Assembly (NCBI GenBank): GCA_003283765.1
Contig: QBVY01000011.1
Span: 1 to 35,297 of the forward strand
Reading direction: 5' to 3'
From: SAR86 cluster bacterium AG-313-N18
GTDB lineage: Bacteria; Pseudomonadota; Gammaproteobacteria; Magnimaribacterales; D2472
DNA length: 35,297 nt
Below are positions 23,771 through 31,730 of this stretch, piece by piece; the stretch's first letter is position 1; every line of letters begins with the position of its first letter. The translations under genes were made by a program, and so were the position numbers. Under the pieces are notes generated by a model. It saw only the letters and a list, made by a program, of their open reading frames with translations. It was not told the DNA's origin and did not search any database.

Positions 23771-26172
23771 GTGTCAAAGAATATAATCCTGCTGAAATAG
23801 AAAACCTCATTCAGGAATCATGGAAGCAAAATAATTCATACAAAGCTTCACCCTCTGAAACAAAAGAAAAATTTTATTGCCTTTCAATGTTCCCTTACCC
23901 TTCAGGAAAATTGCATATGGGCCATGTTCGCAATTATACGATTGGAGACGTTATTTCTAGATTTAAGAGAATGCAAGGCTTTAATGTGTTTCAGCCCATG
24001 GGATGGGATGCGTTCGGCCTTCCAGCAGAGAATGCAGCTATAAAAAATAAAGTTGACCCTCAAAGTTGGACTGAACAAAATATTGCAAATATGAAGTCAC
24101 AATTAGAAAGATTAGGCTTTAGCTATGATTGGTCGAAAGAACTAAAAACTTGCGATCCTGGCTATTTTCGATGGGAGCAAGAGATTTTTACCTTGCTTCA
24201 TAAACAAGGTCTTGTATATAGAAAAAAATCCCTAGTTAATTGGGATCCTGTTGATGAAACAGTTTTAGCAAATGAACAAGTTATTGATGGTAAAGGATGG
24301 AGATCTGGAGCAACTGTTGAGCTCAAAGAAATTGACCAATGGTTTTTAAAGATTACTGATTATGCTGATGAATTGCTTTCATCAATTGAAAATTTAGATT
24401 GGCCAGAAAATGTAAAATCTATGCAAAAAAACTGGATTGGTAAGTCATTTGGTTCAGAAATAAAATTTTCTTTGCATGGTGCACAAGAGTTAACTGCCTT
24501 TACCACAAGAATAGATACTATTTATGGCGTAACCTACATAGCTATTTCTCCGAATCATCCTCTAGCCCAAGGTCTTGCAAGTGATAATCCAGAAATCAAT
24601 GAATTCATAAAAAAATGTAACGCAACAAAAATGGCAGAAGCTGACATGGCTAAGGCAGATAAGTTGGGACTAAAAACAAATTTGAAGGTTAAGCACCCTT
24701 TCTTAGACACCGACCTTGATGTATGGATTGCAAACTACGTTCTAATGGACTACGGAACTGGAGTAGTGATGGGTGTTCCTGCTCATGATGAAAGAGATTA
24801 TGAATTTGCTCAAAAATATAATATTGAAATTAAAAAAGTTATTGAATGCGACGAATTGCCATCCCCAAAGAAAGGAGTTCTTATTAATTCTGATAATTTT
24901 ACCGGGCAGGAATCAGACGAGGCAATTAAGAGTATTAATGACTACTTAGAAAAAAATACCATTGGTAAAAGTATAGAAAATTTTAGACTAAGGGACTGGG
25001 GCGTAAGTAGGCAAAGATTTTGGGGTTGCCCAATCCCAGTTATCTACCAAGATGGCGAGCCTATTTTTTTAGAGAACGAAGATCTTCCAGTCAAGCTACC
25101 TAAAATTGCAGATGGAGAATCTCCTAAACCGTTAAGTCAAAATAAAGCTTTCTTTGATTTGGGTTCAGGAAAGACTCGCGAAGTAGATACTTTTGATACA
25201 TTTGTAGATTCTTCATGGTATTACGCAAGATTTACAGCGGCTGATAATAATGACAAAGCATTGGATGAGAGTTCAAAGCATTGGCTTCCTGTTGATCTAT
25301 ATGTTGGAGGGATTGAGCACGCAATATTGCATCTTCTTTACTCAAGATTCTTCCATAAGGCTATGAGAGATATGGGTCTGGTTGATGGCGATGAGCCTTT
25401 TAAGAAACTTCTTACACAGGGCATGGTTCTAAAAGATGGTTACAAAATGTCGAAGTCTAAAGGTAATACTGTAGACCCACAACAGTTTATTGACCAATAT
25501 GGAGCTGACACAATTAGACTTTATATGATGTTTACTTCTCCGCCTGAGCAATCCCTGGAATGGTCAGATACAGCAATTGAGGGCTCATACAGATTCCTCA
25601 AGCGTGTATGGAATCTTTGTTCAGAAAGAAAAAGATTTACCGAAAAGCAACCAGACGAATTTACAAAACATGAGCTTGAACTGCGTCAAAAAAGTCATAA
25701 AACTCTAAAAAAAGTTACTCATGACTATGCTGAACGCAATTCATTTAATACAGCAATAGCATCAATAATGGAGTTATTAAATGCGGTTCCAGAATCATTT
25801 AAATCTAATGATGCAACCATAGCTCAAAGATTCTGTTTAGATGAGGTGATTCAATTTACATTGAAGATGTTATCGCCAATTACCCCCCATATTAGTCTAT
25901 ATTTATGGAAAGAGTACTCAGAATCTGATGATAATGATTTTGAAAATTCTTGGCCAATCTACAATGAAGAGTTTCTTCAATTTAAAGATTTTCAACTTAT
26001 TATTCAGGTGAATGGAAAAGTACGAGGCAAAGAAAATGTTTCTGTTGATAAAGAGCAAGCTGATTTAGAGGTGCTAGCAAAAGAAAATGAAAATGTTAAA
26101 AAAATTCTAGCTAACCAGTCCATAAAAAAGGTAATCTATATAAAAGAAAAACTAATTAATTTCGTGATTTAA
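23767..26172 (+). CDS. leuS: Leucyl-tRNA synthetase
   Basis: An 801-residue class I aminoacyl-tRNA synthetase. The HIGH motif appears as H-M-G-H (50-53) and the KMSKS loop is at 560-564. An editing (CP1) domain is present, with T-T-R-I-D-T-I-Y-G-V-T-Y near 242-253. The enzyme is about 60 residues shorter than E. coli LeuRS. The ZN-1 region from about 158 reads N-W-D-P-V-D-E-T-V-L-A-N and G-K-G-W-R-S-G: the zinc-binding cysteines of the E. coli form are absent. It overlaps accC by 4 bp and is directly followed by an unknown gene in place of lptE. Confidence 0.98.
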   Translation: MSVKEYNPAEIENLIQESWKQNNSYKASPSETKEKFYCLSMFPYPSGKLHMGHVRNYTIGDVISRFKRMQGFNVFQPMGWDAFGLPAENAAIKNKVDPQSWTEQNIANMKSQLERLGFSYDWSKELKTCDPGYFRWEQEIFTLLHKQGLVYRKKSLVNWDPVDETVLANEQVIDGKGWRSGATVELKEIDQWFLKITDYADELLSSIENLDWPENVKSMQKNWIGKSFGSEIKFSLHGAQELTAFTTRIDTIYGVTYIAISPNHPLAQGLASDNPEINEFIKKCNATKMAEADMAKADKLGLKTNLKVKHPFLDTDLDVWIANYVLMDYGTGVVMGVPAHDERDYEFAQKYNIEIKKVIECDELPSPKKGVLINSDNFTGQESDEAIKSINDYLEKNTIGKSIENFRLRDWGVSRQRFWGCPIPVIYQDGEPIFLENEDLPVKLPKIADGESPKPLSQNKAFFDLGSGKTREVDTFDTFVDSSWYYARFTAADNNDKALDESSKHWLPVDLYVGGIEHAILHLLYSRFFHKAMRDMGLVDGDEPFKKLLTQGMVLKDGYKMSKSKGNTVDPQQFIDQYGADTIRLYMMFTSPPEQSLEWSDTAIEGSYRFLKRVWNLCSERKRFTEKQPDEFTKHELELRQKSHKTLKKVTHDYAERNSFNTAIASIMELLNAVPESFKSNDATIAQRFCLDEVIQFTLKMLSPITPHISLYLWKEYSESDDNDFENSWPIYNEEFLQFKDFQLIIQVNGKVRGKENVSVDKEQADLEVLAKENENVKKILANQSIKKVIYIKEKLINFVI

Positions 26173-27297
26173 ATGAACTACATAACTCCTTTTGACGACT
26201 ATCCAATTCATCAAGCTATAGAGCCCATTACTGTTCCAGGGCCTACGGACAGAAATTTCTATGATAGATATTTTTTTAATGGCATGGATCCTGAAAATGA
26301 GTATATTTTCGAAATAGGTATAGCACTCTATCCAAATAGGCATGTGATGGATGCTCATTTCAGCATTTCTTACAAAGGCAAGCAGTATTCATTTCACGCT
26401 ACTCAGCGCCTAAATAAAAATAGAGTTCCAATCAATATCGGCCCTATGAGTCTAACCATTGATGAGCCCATGAACGAACTTACATTCTCATTAAAAGATC
26501 CTGACAATAAATTAAATTGCAATCTTAAATTCTCAGCTAATTCTGTTGCTCACCAAGAACCTCGATCCCTAATGATGGAGGGCACTAGAACGATTATGAA
26601 TACTATTAGATTCACCCAACTTGGTAAATGGACAGGCGAAATAACAACCGAAGCTGGAACACTCAATCCTCAGGCTATATATGGAATTAGAGATAGATCG
26701 TGGGGTGTCAGACCAGTGGGAGAGCCAGAGGGTGGCGCACCTGGAATGCTAAACCAAGAACCTGGTGTTTATTGGTGCTGGGCTCCTATCCACTTTGATG
26801 GATTCTGCACACAATTTGGAACATTTGAAGATAGGGATGGTAATACAACACAAATTTCCGGGCATAAATTACCTTTATACAAAGATATGTCCTCTGCCCC
26901 ATCTGAAATTGAAGTTGAAACTATCCACTCTCTTCATCATTCTGTTAAATGGCAAAAAGGTACACGTTGGGCAACCGGAGCAAATATATCAGGTATGCTA
27001 AAAAACAAAGAAAAGTTTGATTTAGAGCTTGAAACAATTGGTCCAATATTCTTTTGCAAAGGCATTGGATACCAGCATGATGAATGGAAGCATGGTGTTT
27101 GGAGAGGTGAAAGTGAAACAGGCTATGAGGTTTGGGATTTGTCTGCTATTGATCCAGGAGATTATACGTTTTTTCATACACATCAAATTGCTAAGGCAAC
27201 ATTAGGTTCAGAAGAGGGTATTGGAATGCTAGAGAACTTAGTCGTTGGAAGACATGACCCATCTGGCTTTGAAGATTTTTTTGATGGAGCAAAATAA
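26173..27297 (+). CDS. Uncharacterised 374-residue protein, possibly lipocalin-like
   Basis: I do not recognise this protein with certainty. It has no signal peptide or membrane helix, and the predicted character is mostly beta strand. The motif Y-G-I-R-D-R-S-W-G-V-R-P (about 173-184), W-C-W-A-P-I-H-F (about 199-206) and D-Y-T-F-F-H-T-H-Q near the end resemble a loosely defined group of CrtC/AttH-like, double-lipocalin proteins (DUF7064/7065 type), known mainly from lipid- and steroid-degrading bacteria. That link is from memory. The ATG abuts the leuS stop with no gap and the end overlaps lptE by 14 bp, so it is a translated member of the operon. It separates leuS from lptE, which are normally adjacent. 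Confidence 0.75.
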   Translation: MNYITPFDDYPIHQAIEPITVPGPTDRNFYDRYFFNGMDPENEYIFEIGIALYPNRHVMDAHFSISYKGKQYSFHATQRLNKNRVPINIGPMSLTIDEPMNELTFSLKDPDNKLNCNLKFSANSVAHQEPRSLMMEGTRTIMNTIRFTQLGKWTGEITTEAGTLNPQAIYGIRDRSWGVRPVGEPEGGAPGMLNQEPGVYWCWAPIHFDGFCTQFGTFEDRDGNTTQISGHKLPLYKDMSSAPSEIEVETIHSLHHSVKWQKGTRWATGANISGMLKNKEKFDLELETIGPIFFCKGIGYQHDEWKHGVWRGESETGYEVWDLSAIDPGDYTFFHTHQIAKATLGSEEGIGMLENLVVGRHDPSGFEDFFDGAK

Positions 27298-27748
27298 ATC
27301 CAATAAGTATTTCATAATACTCATATCTTTCTTTGTACTTTCAAGCTGTCAATTTGACTGGGTTGAAGAGCGACGCATATATCTAAATAAAATTGAATTT
27401 GGGTTGAGCGTTAAGGATTCATTTAAACAAAAGTCAATAAAATATTTTGCTCAAGATTCTTCCAATAATAATTACAGCCTAAAAATATCAAATCTTCAAT
27501 TTAAAAAGAAAAATTTTTATGGTGGCACTTCTGCAAGGGCAAAACAAATTGAGATTATTGGTCAGCTTGAATACCGCTTCACTAAAATGGCGTCCACAAA
27601 AAGTGGAAATCTGAAAATCTCAGGATGGATTCCAGTAAATGAAAATAATCCACAGGCTGAAATGATGGCACAAAGAAAAATTAAAGAAGAGCTAGAATTA
27701 TTGTTGCTTGAAGAACTCTTCAAGGAGTATTGGTTACTTGAAAGTTAA
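27284..27748 (+). CDS. lptE: LPS-assembly lipoprotein LptE
   Basis: A 154-residue lipoprotein from the ATG at 27284, chosen because it places a signal peptide at once: a hydrophobic core (F-I-I-L-I-S-F-F-V) and lipobox L-S-S-C with Cys22. A start further upstream at 27245 would add 13 residues before the signal. LptE plugs and assembles the LptD channel that inserts lipopolysaccharide in the outer membrane. Overall similarity is weak, as usual for LptE. The call rests on the lipobox, the size, and the place between leuS and holA. A basic, beta-rich middle and a helical, acidic C-terminus fit the family. It overlaps both neighbours. Confidence 0.85.
   Translation: MEQNKSNKYFIILISFFVLSSCQFDWVEERRIYLNKIEFGLSVKDSFKQKSIKYFAQDSSNNNYSLKISNLQFKKKNFYGGTSARAKQIEIIGQLEYRFTKMASTKSGNLKISGWIPVNENNPQAEMMAQRKIKEELELLLLEELFKEYWLLES
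27722..27727 (+). promoter_or_regulatory. Ribosome binding site that decides the holA start
   Basis: AAGGAG, one of the few clear Shine-Dalgarno sequences in this window, lies 10 nt before the TTG at 27738. It supports that TTG over the ATG at 27708, which would lie upstream of the site. Confidence 0.5.
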
Positions 27749-28736
27749 TTTTCTTAACTTCACTGATCCCAAGGATCATAAGTACTTTCTGCTAACAGGG
27801 AGAGAGTTTATTCTCAAACAAGATGCTGTTGATAGCATCTTAAATAATCTAGAGAACAATGGATTTAATGAAAAGGTGTCAGTAGCGCAAGATGAATTGG
27901 ATAGATTGCAGGAAATTGTTTCAAGAAATATTGGAGGCTCTTTGTTCCAAGAAAATATTATTCTTCACATCAAACATACTTCAGGAAAATTTCCTGAAAA
28001 AATAAAATCTCTTCTTGAAGACAATAATATCTTCAAATCTCCAAACATTGCATTGATTATAGAGTCTAGTATTGAGAAAACACCAACAAGCGGGGCTTGG
28101 ATTAAAAATTTTGATTCTAATGGTGTCATTATTAATTGCAGTAAATTAAAAGTAATAGAAGAAAAAATGTGGCTGAAAAGGCAGCTAAGCTTTTTGCCTA
28201 AGGATTTGCTTCCAATCTTTGGAGGCTCAATTTTTCAAAATAATGAGGCAAATCTCTTAGGTCAGAAAAATGAAGTTGCCTTACTAAAGCTTTTATTCCT
28301 AAGTCAAGATGATGCTAATGAAGCAAGCACAGATCATATTATATTTGGGTCTGGGATCAGCGCATTTGAACTGGAAGATTTATTAATTAATAGAGATTTT
28401 AAAAAAGCTCTTATGGCTATCAATTTTATGCGAGAAAATGATCGCCAAAACTCTGCTCCAATTATTTGGATAATTGCCAAAGTGATTAATTCTTGTTTAG
28501 AGTCGCTAAAAGCTGTAAATAAGAAGTCTGCATTAATAAATAGTGGGGTATGGTCATCCAAAGTGAATCTCTACTTAGACTTAATTAAGCAATCAAAGGC
28601 AAAAGAATTTTTGGTTTTAAATGAAGAGGTCCTTAAAATTGATCTTGCTAACAAAGGCTTGATCAAAGCTGACGCTTGGGAGCAAATTGAAGTAGTTATT
28701 CTGAAGCTGAAAGATGCGACTGCATTGCAGAATTAA
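27738..28736 (+). CDS. holA: DNA polymerase III delta subunit
   Basis: A 332-residue clamp-loader delta subunit from a TTG start at 27738, preceded by AAGGAG at 27722-27727. The ATG at 27708 gives 10 more residues that do not fit the family and overlaps lptE by 41 bp. Delta opens the beta sliding clamp and belongs to the AAA+ fold but lacks a working P-loop. Recognisable features are Y-F-L-L-T-G-R-E near the start, L-L-P-I-F-G-G-S-I-F and the helical C-terminal collar domain. Similarity is modest, as usual for HolA; position after lptE is strong support. Its last 41 bases overlap the convergent dat gene. Confidence 0.88.
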   Translation: MKVNFLNFTDPKDHKYFLLTGREFILKQDAVDSILNNLENNGFNEKVSVAQDELDRLQEIVSRNIGGSLFQENIILHIKHTSGKFPEKIKSLLEDNNIFKSPNIALIIESSIEKTPTSGAWIKNFDSNGVIINCSKLKVIEEKMWLKRQLSFLPKDLLPIFGGSIFQNNEANLLGQKNEVALLKLLFLSQDDANEASTDHIIFGSGISAFELEDLLINRDFKKALMAINFMRENDRQNSAPIIWIIAKVINSCLESLKAVNKKSALINSGVWSSKVNLYLDLIKQSKAKEFLVLNEEVLKIDLANKGLIKADAWEQIEVVILKLKDATALQN

Positions 28737-29544
28737 ATAGTTCTGCCACATCCAGATAACCTTGATAATTTTCTTCAGGTTTATAATCTGTTCCAACCAA
28801 GGTATTAAGAGGCAAGATTCCTTTTGTAGAACTAGTTAACCATATGCAAGGGGAATCATTGAAATCTGAGATAGAGCAGCTGCCTTCTTTCACTGAATAG
28901 GGAGTATCCTTTAGCGCTTCAATTACAATAGATCTAGTGACTCCGGGAAGAATATTTTCTGATATAGACGAGGTTCTAACTAAACCAGTAGAATCAAAAT
29001 AAAACACATTACTTGCACCCGCTTCGGTCATAAACCCATCTCTATGCATCACAACTTCTTGGCAGCCCAATGACTTCGCCTTATTCATCGCCAAAACATT
29101 TGCCAGCAACGATGTAGATTTAATATTGCACTTACCCCATCGATCATCTTCACATAACATAGCGCTAATGGCTGATGTAGGAAAACTTGTAGGCATTGCA
29201 TAGCCAAATCTTTCTATCTCAAGATCCTCTTGATACATATGTGATCTAACCACATCAAGTCCTCTTGAAATTTGATAATAGATATATCCATCTTGATTTA
29301 TTAGATTGGCAGCCAGCTCTTTAATATCATCTGCTACGACTTCAAAATTAACATTTAAACCCATTAGATTAGAGCTTTGAATTAAACGATCAAAGTGTTC
29401 TTTAAAACATAAAGGTTTTCCTGAAAAATATGGAATAACTTCATAAATACTATCTGAAAAAGTATATGCACGGGATAGCGGAGAAACCATGATTTGGTCC
29501 AAAGTATTTAATTTGCCCTGATATATTGCGGGAATATTAGTCAT
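28696..29544 (-). CDS. D-amino acid (D-alanine) aminotransferase, PLP fold type IV
   Basis: A 282-residue fold-type IV transaminase from the ATG at 29544; an in-frame TTG at 29553 would add three residues. The catalytic lysine is Lys142 in N-I-K-S-T-S-L-L, the same context as the D-alanine transaminase of Bacillus. E-A-G-A-S-N (174-179) binds the cofactor ring. D-E-R/G-type loops such as R-A-Y-T-F-S-D-S-I-Y-E-V match D-amino acid rather than branched-chain aminotransferases. It would supply D-Ala or D-Glu for peptidoglycan, fitting its place after dacA, seen in several gammaproteobacteria. It overlaps dacA by 8 bp and the end of holA by 41 bp. IlvE or PabC activity is a less likely alternative. 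Confidence 0.88.
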   Translation of the reverse strand: MTNIPAIYQGKLNTLDQIMVSPLSRAYTFSDSIYEVIPYFSGKPLCFKEHFDRLIQSSNLMGLNVNFEVVADDIKELAANLINQDGYIYYQISRGLDVVRSHMYQEDLEIERFGYAMPTSFPTSAISAMLCEDDRWGKCNIKSTSLLANVLAMNKAKSLGCQEVVMHRDGFMTEAGASNVFYFDSTGLVRTSSISENILPGVTRSIVIEALKDTPYSVKEGSCSISDFNDSPCIWLTSSTKGILPLNTLVGTDYKPEENYQGYLDVAELFNSAMQSHLSASE

Positions 29545-30694
29545 TCTGGCCAATAGAGAATAAACTCATGATCCAAAAAACTAGACGAGCCCATATCCTC
29601 CCAAAGAAACCTTTAGCTTCAACAGACTCAATGGCTATAAGCGGCGCAGACAGAACTACTCTTTCATTAGACATGAATTCAATATCACCTATCACATCAC
29701 CAGCAGAGATTGGAGCTTGAATATTATTCTTAAACTTATAGTTTGCTTTGATATTCTTAAAATCTGATCGTGGTAAAGTTAAAAAGATATCCTCATTTGT
29801 TCCAAGAGCAACTTCATCCATTTTTCCGCCCCAAACCTTAGCAATAGTAATCTCTGAGTCTTTTGCTATTAGTTTTTGAGTAGCAAAGAACCGAAACCCA
29901 TACTCTAAAAGCCTCTGCGATGAAGTTAGTCTCTCATTTTCAGAGGGGCTTCCAGCCACCACTGCTATTAATCTCATATCATTTCTCTTAGCTGAAGAAA
30001 TTAAACAATAGCCAGCAGATTCAGTATGACCAGTTTTGACTCCATCAACAGTATCATCTCTCCATAAAAGCTTATTGCGATTCAGCTGCCTAATACCGCT
30101 AAAAGTAAATTCCTTTTCTTTATAAGTTGCGTAATGATTGGGGAAATTATTAATCAATGCTTTTGTTAAATGAGCCAGATCTTTGGCTGATGAAAAATGA
30201 TTGGGGTCCGTCCATCCGACAGCATTTTGAAATAAAGTATTACTTAAGCCCAATTCAGATGCATAGGCATTCATGAAATCTACAAATCCCTCTTCGGAGC
30301 CTGCAACATACTCGGCCATGGCAACAGTGGCATCATTTCCAGATTGAATTACAATGCCAGATAATAAGTCACGAACAGAAATTCTTTTTCCAGCTTCAAT
30401 AAACATTTTGGAGCCGCCTGTTTTCCAAGCTTTTTCACTAATTAATACTTTGTCATCTAGGCTAATTGCCCCGCTAGCTATTTGATCCGCAATCACATAT
30501 CCGCTCATAACTTTGGTCATGCTGGCAGGAGAAATTTGATTATCAGAGTTGAATTCAGCTATTACAGTATTAGTACTAGCTTCGAGCAATATGTAACTAT
30601 CTAAATTTAATTTAGGTGCCTTAGGGACCATCGATTGAGCTAGGCCCTCCAGACAAAAAGAAGCAAGCAGGATAGAACAAAATATATTTTTCAT
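29537..30694 (-). CDS. dacA: D-alanyl-D-alanine carboxypeptidase (PBP5/6 type)
   Basis: A 385-residue low-molecular-weight penicillin-binding protein that trims the terminal D-Ala from peptidoglycan stem peptides. A signal peptide spans about 1-19. The three active-site motifs are S58-x-x-K61, S118-G-N120 and K220-T-G222. The C-terminal beta domain ends in a hydrophobic, amphipathic stretch (about 361-380) that anchors PBP5 to the inner membrane. Length is typical. It lies 7 bp below mltB and overlaps dat by 8 bp. Confidence 0.97.
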   Translation of the reverse strand: MKNIFCSILLASFCLEGLAQSMVPKAPKLNLDSYILLEASTNTVIAEFNSDNQISPASMTKVMSGYVIADQIASGAISLDDKVLISEKAWKTGGSKMFIEAGKRISVRDLLSGIVIQSGNDATVAMAEYVAGSEEGFVDFMNAYASELGLSNTLFQNAVGWTDPNHFSSAKDLAHLTKALINNFPNHYATYKEKEFTFSGIRQLNRNKLLWRDDTVDGVKTGHTESAGYCLISSAKRNDMRLIAVVAGSPSENERLTSSQRLLEYGFRFFATQKLIAKDSEITIAKVWGGKMDEVALGTNEDIFLTLPRSDFKNIKANYKFKNNIQAPISAGDVIGDIEFMSNERVVLSAPLIAIESVEAKGFFGRIWARLVFWIMSLFSIGQND

Positions 30695-30701
30695 AAAAGT
30701 T

Positions 30702-31730
30702 TCACTTAAATTCTAAGGATAAATCATACACGGCTTTAGCATAAAAATGACTACGATTATATTTGGTAATCGCAATAAAATTATCATCGCCTATAAAATA
30801 TAAATCCTTTGGTTTGGTTAATAGAATAGTTTGCCCAATTTTAATAACATTTTTGTCTTTAATATTATTTAGAGTCATGAGCTGCTGTAATTTTAGATCA
30901 TGGTTAGTTGCAATTGATGATAGGCTATCTCCCTCTTCAATTATGTATTCTTCCTCAAAGCCTTCGGTAAATCGAAGGGGAATATATTTACTTAAATTGC
31001 TTTGATAATTGTAGGTTTTATTAACTTTGTTTAGCGCAACTTTTTGCACTATAACTCCATCTCTTTTCCACCCATGTTTTTTAAGATAATTAGCAATGCT
31101 GGCTACGGCATCAGGCACTGAATTAAATAAGTCTGCATATCCATCATTATCATAATCTACTGCATAAGCTCGATAGCTAGAGGAAATAAACTGACCATAG
31201 CCCATAGCGCCTGCATATGATCCTTGCACTGAATTAATATCTAAATTATTTTCTCTTGAGAGAATAAAGAATTGCACAAGTTCACTTTTAAAGAATTTCG
31301 ATCTTCTCGGAAAATCAAAACCAAGGGTCGATAGACTATCAAGAACCCTGTAGCTACCTTTAATTTTCCCATATCTTGTTTCTACGCCAAGAATGGAAGT
31401 GATAATTTCCCTGGGCACTCCAAACTCATTTTCAACTCGATCAAATAACCTAGAATTATCCTTAATAAACTTTTTACCATTAGTAATACGCTTCTCTTCT
31501 AAAAACAGTTTTTTGTATCTGTCCCACGTCCAAGTAAATTCAGCTGGAGAAGACATTGATTCCAGGATTCGCTCCTGTTTCTTTGCTGTTTGAAGTATTT
31601 TAGTAACATAGTTCTTGTCAAAGCCATGTTCTGATACGAGGATTTCAATAACATCCTGAGCCTCTGGATGCTTTGAATAGTCGCCAAGAATGAAGCTCGA
31701 AAAAAAAAGAAGTGCAAAAAGATATTTCAT
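30702..31730 (-). CDS. mltB: Lytic transglycosylase MltB-type with LysM domain
   Basis: A 342-residue MltB/Slt35-family transglycosylase that cleaves the MurNAc-GlcNAc bond of peptidoglycan. The catalytic Glu117 is in G-V-E-T-R-Y-G, and G-S-Y-A-G-A-M-G-Y-G-Q-F (170-181) and D-Y-D-N-D-G (192-197) are typical. The signal peptide (about 1-16) has no lipobox Cys, so it is probably soluble in the periplasm. Residues 261-306 form a LysM repeat (Y-I-I-E-E-G-D-S-L-S-S-I-A to I-K-I-G-Q-T-I-L-L) placed before the family's C-terminal segment F-I-A-I-T-K-Y-N-R-S. The usual MltB has a different stretch there. The LysM may give sugar binding. It overlaps rodA by 4 bp. Confidence 0.93.
   Translation of the reverse strand: MKYLFALLFFSSFILGDYSKHPEAQDVIEILVSEHGFDKNYVTKILQTAKKQERILESMSSPAEFTWTWDRYKKLFLEEKRITNGKKFIKDNSRLFDRVENEFGVPREIITSILGVETRYGKIKGSYRVLDSLSTLGFDFPRRSKFFKSELVQFFILSRENNLDINSVQGSYAGAMGYGQFISSSYRAYAVDYDNDGYADLFNSVPDAVASIANYLKKHGWKRDGVIVQKVALNKVNKTYNYQSNLSKYIPLRFTEGFEEEYIIEEGDSLSSIATNHDLKLQQLMTLNNIKDKNVIKIGQTILLTKPKDLYFIGDDNFIAITKYNRSHFYAKAVYDLSLEFK

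Noticed and set aside
26765-27001. 78-codon plus-strand frame within the unknown 374-residue gene
   Set aside because: It lies wholly inside a longer frame that has operon-type spacing at both ends. Its protein has no recognisable feature.
27708-27737. ATG at 27708 as the start of holA
   Set aside because: It would overlap lptE by 41 bp and add residues unlike the family. The TTG at 27738 has an AAGGAG upstream.
29545-29553. TTG at 29553 as the start of dat
   Set aside because: An ATG three codons later at 29544 gives a normal N-terminus and an 8-bp overlap with dacA (ATGACTAA), so the TTG is not needed.
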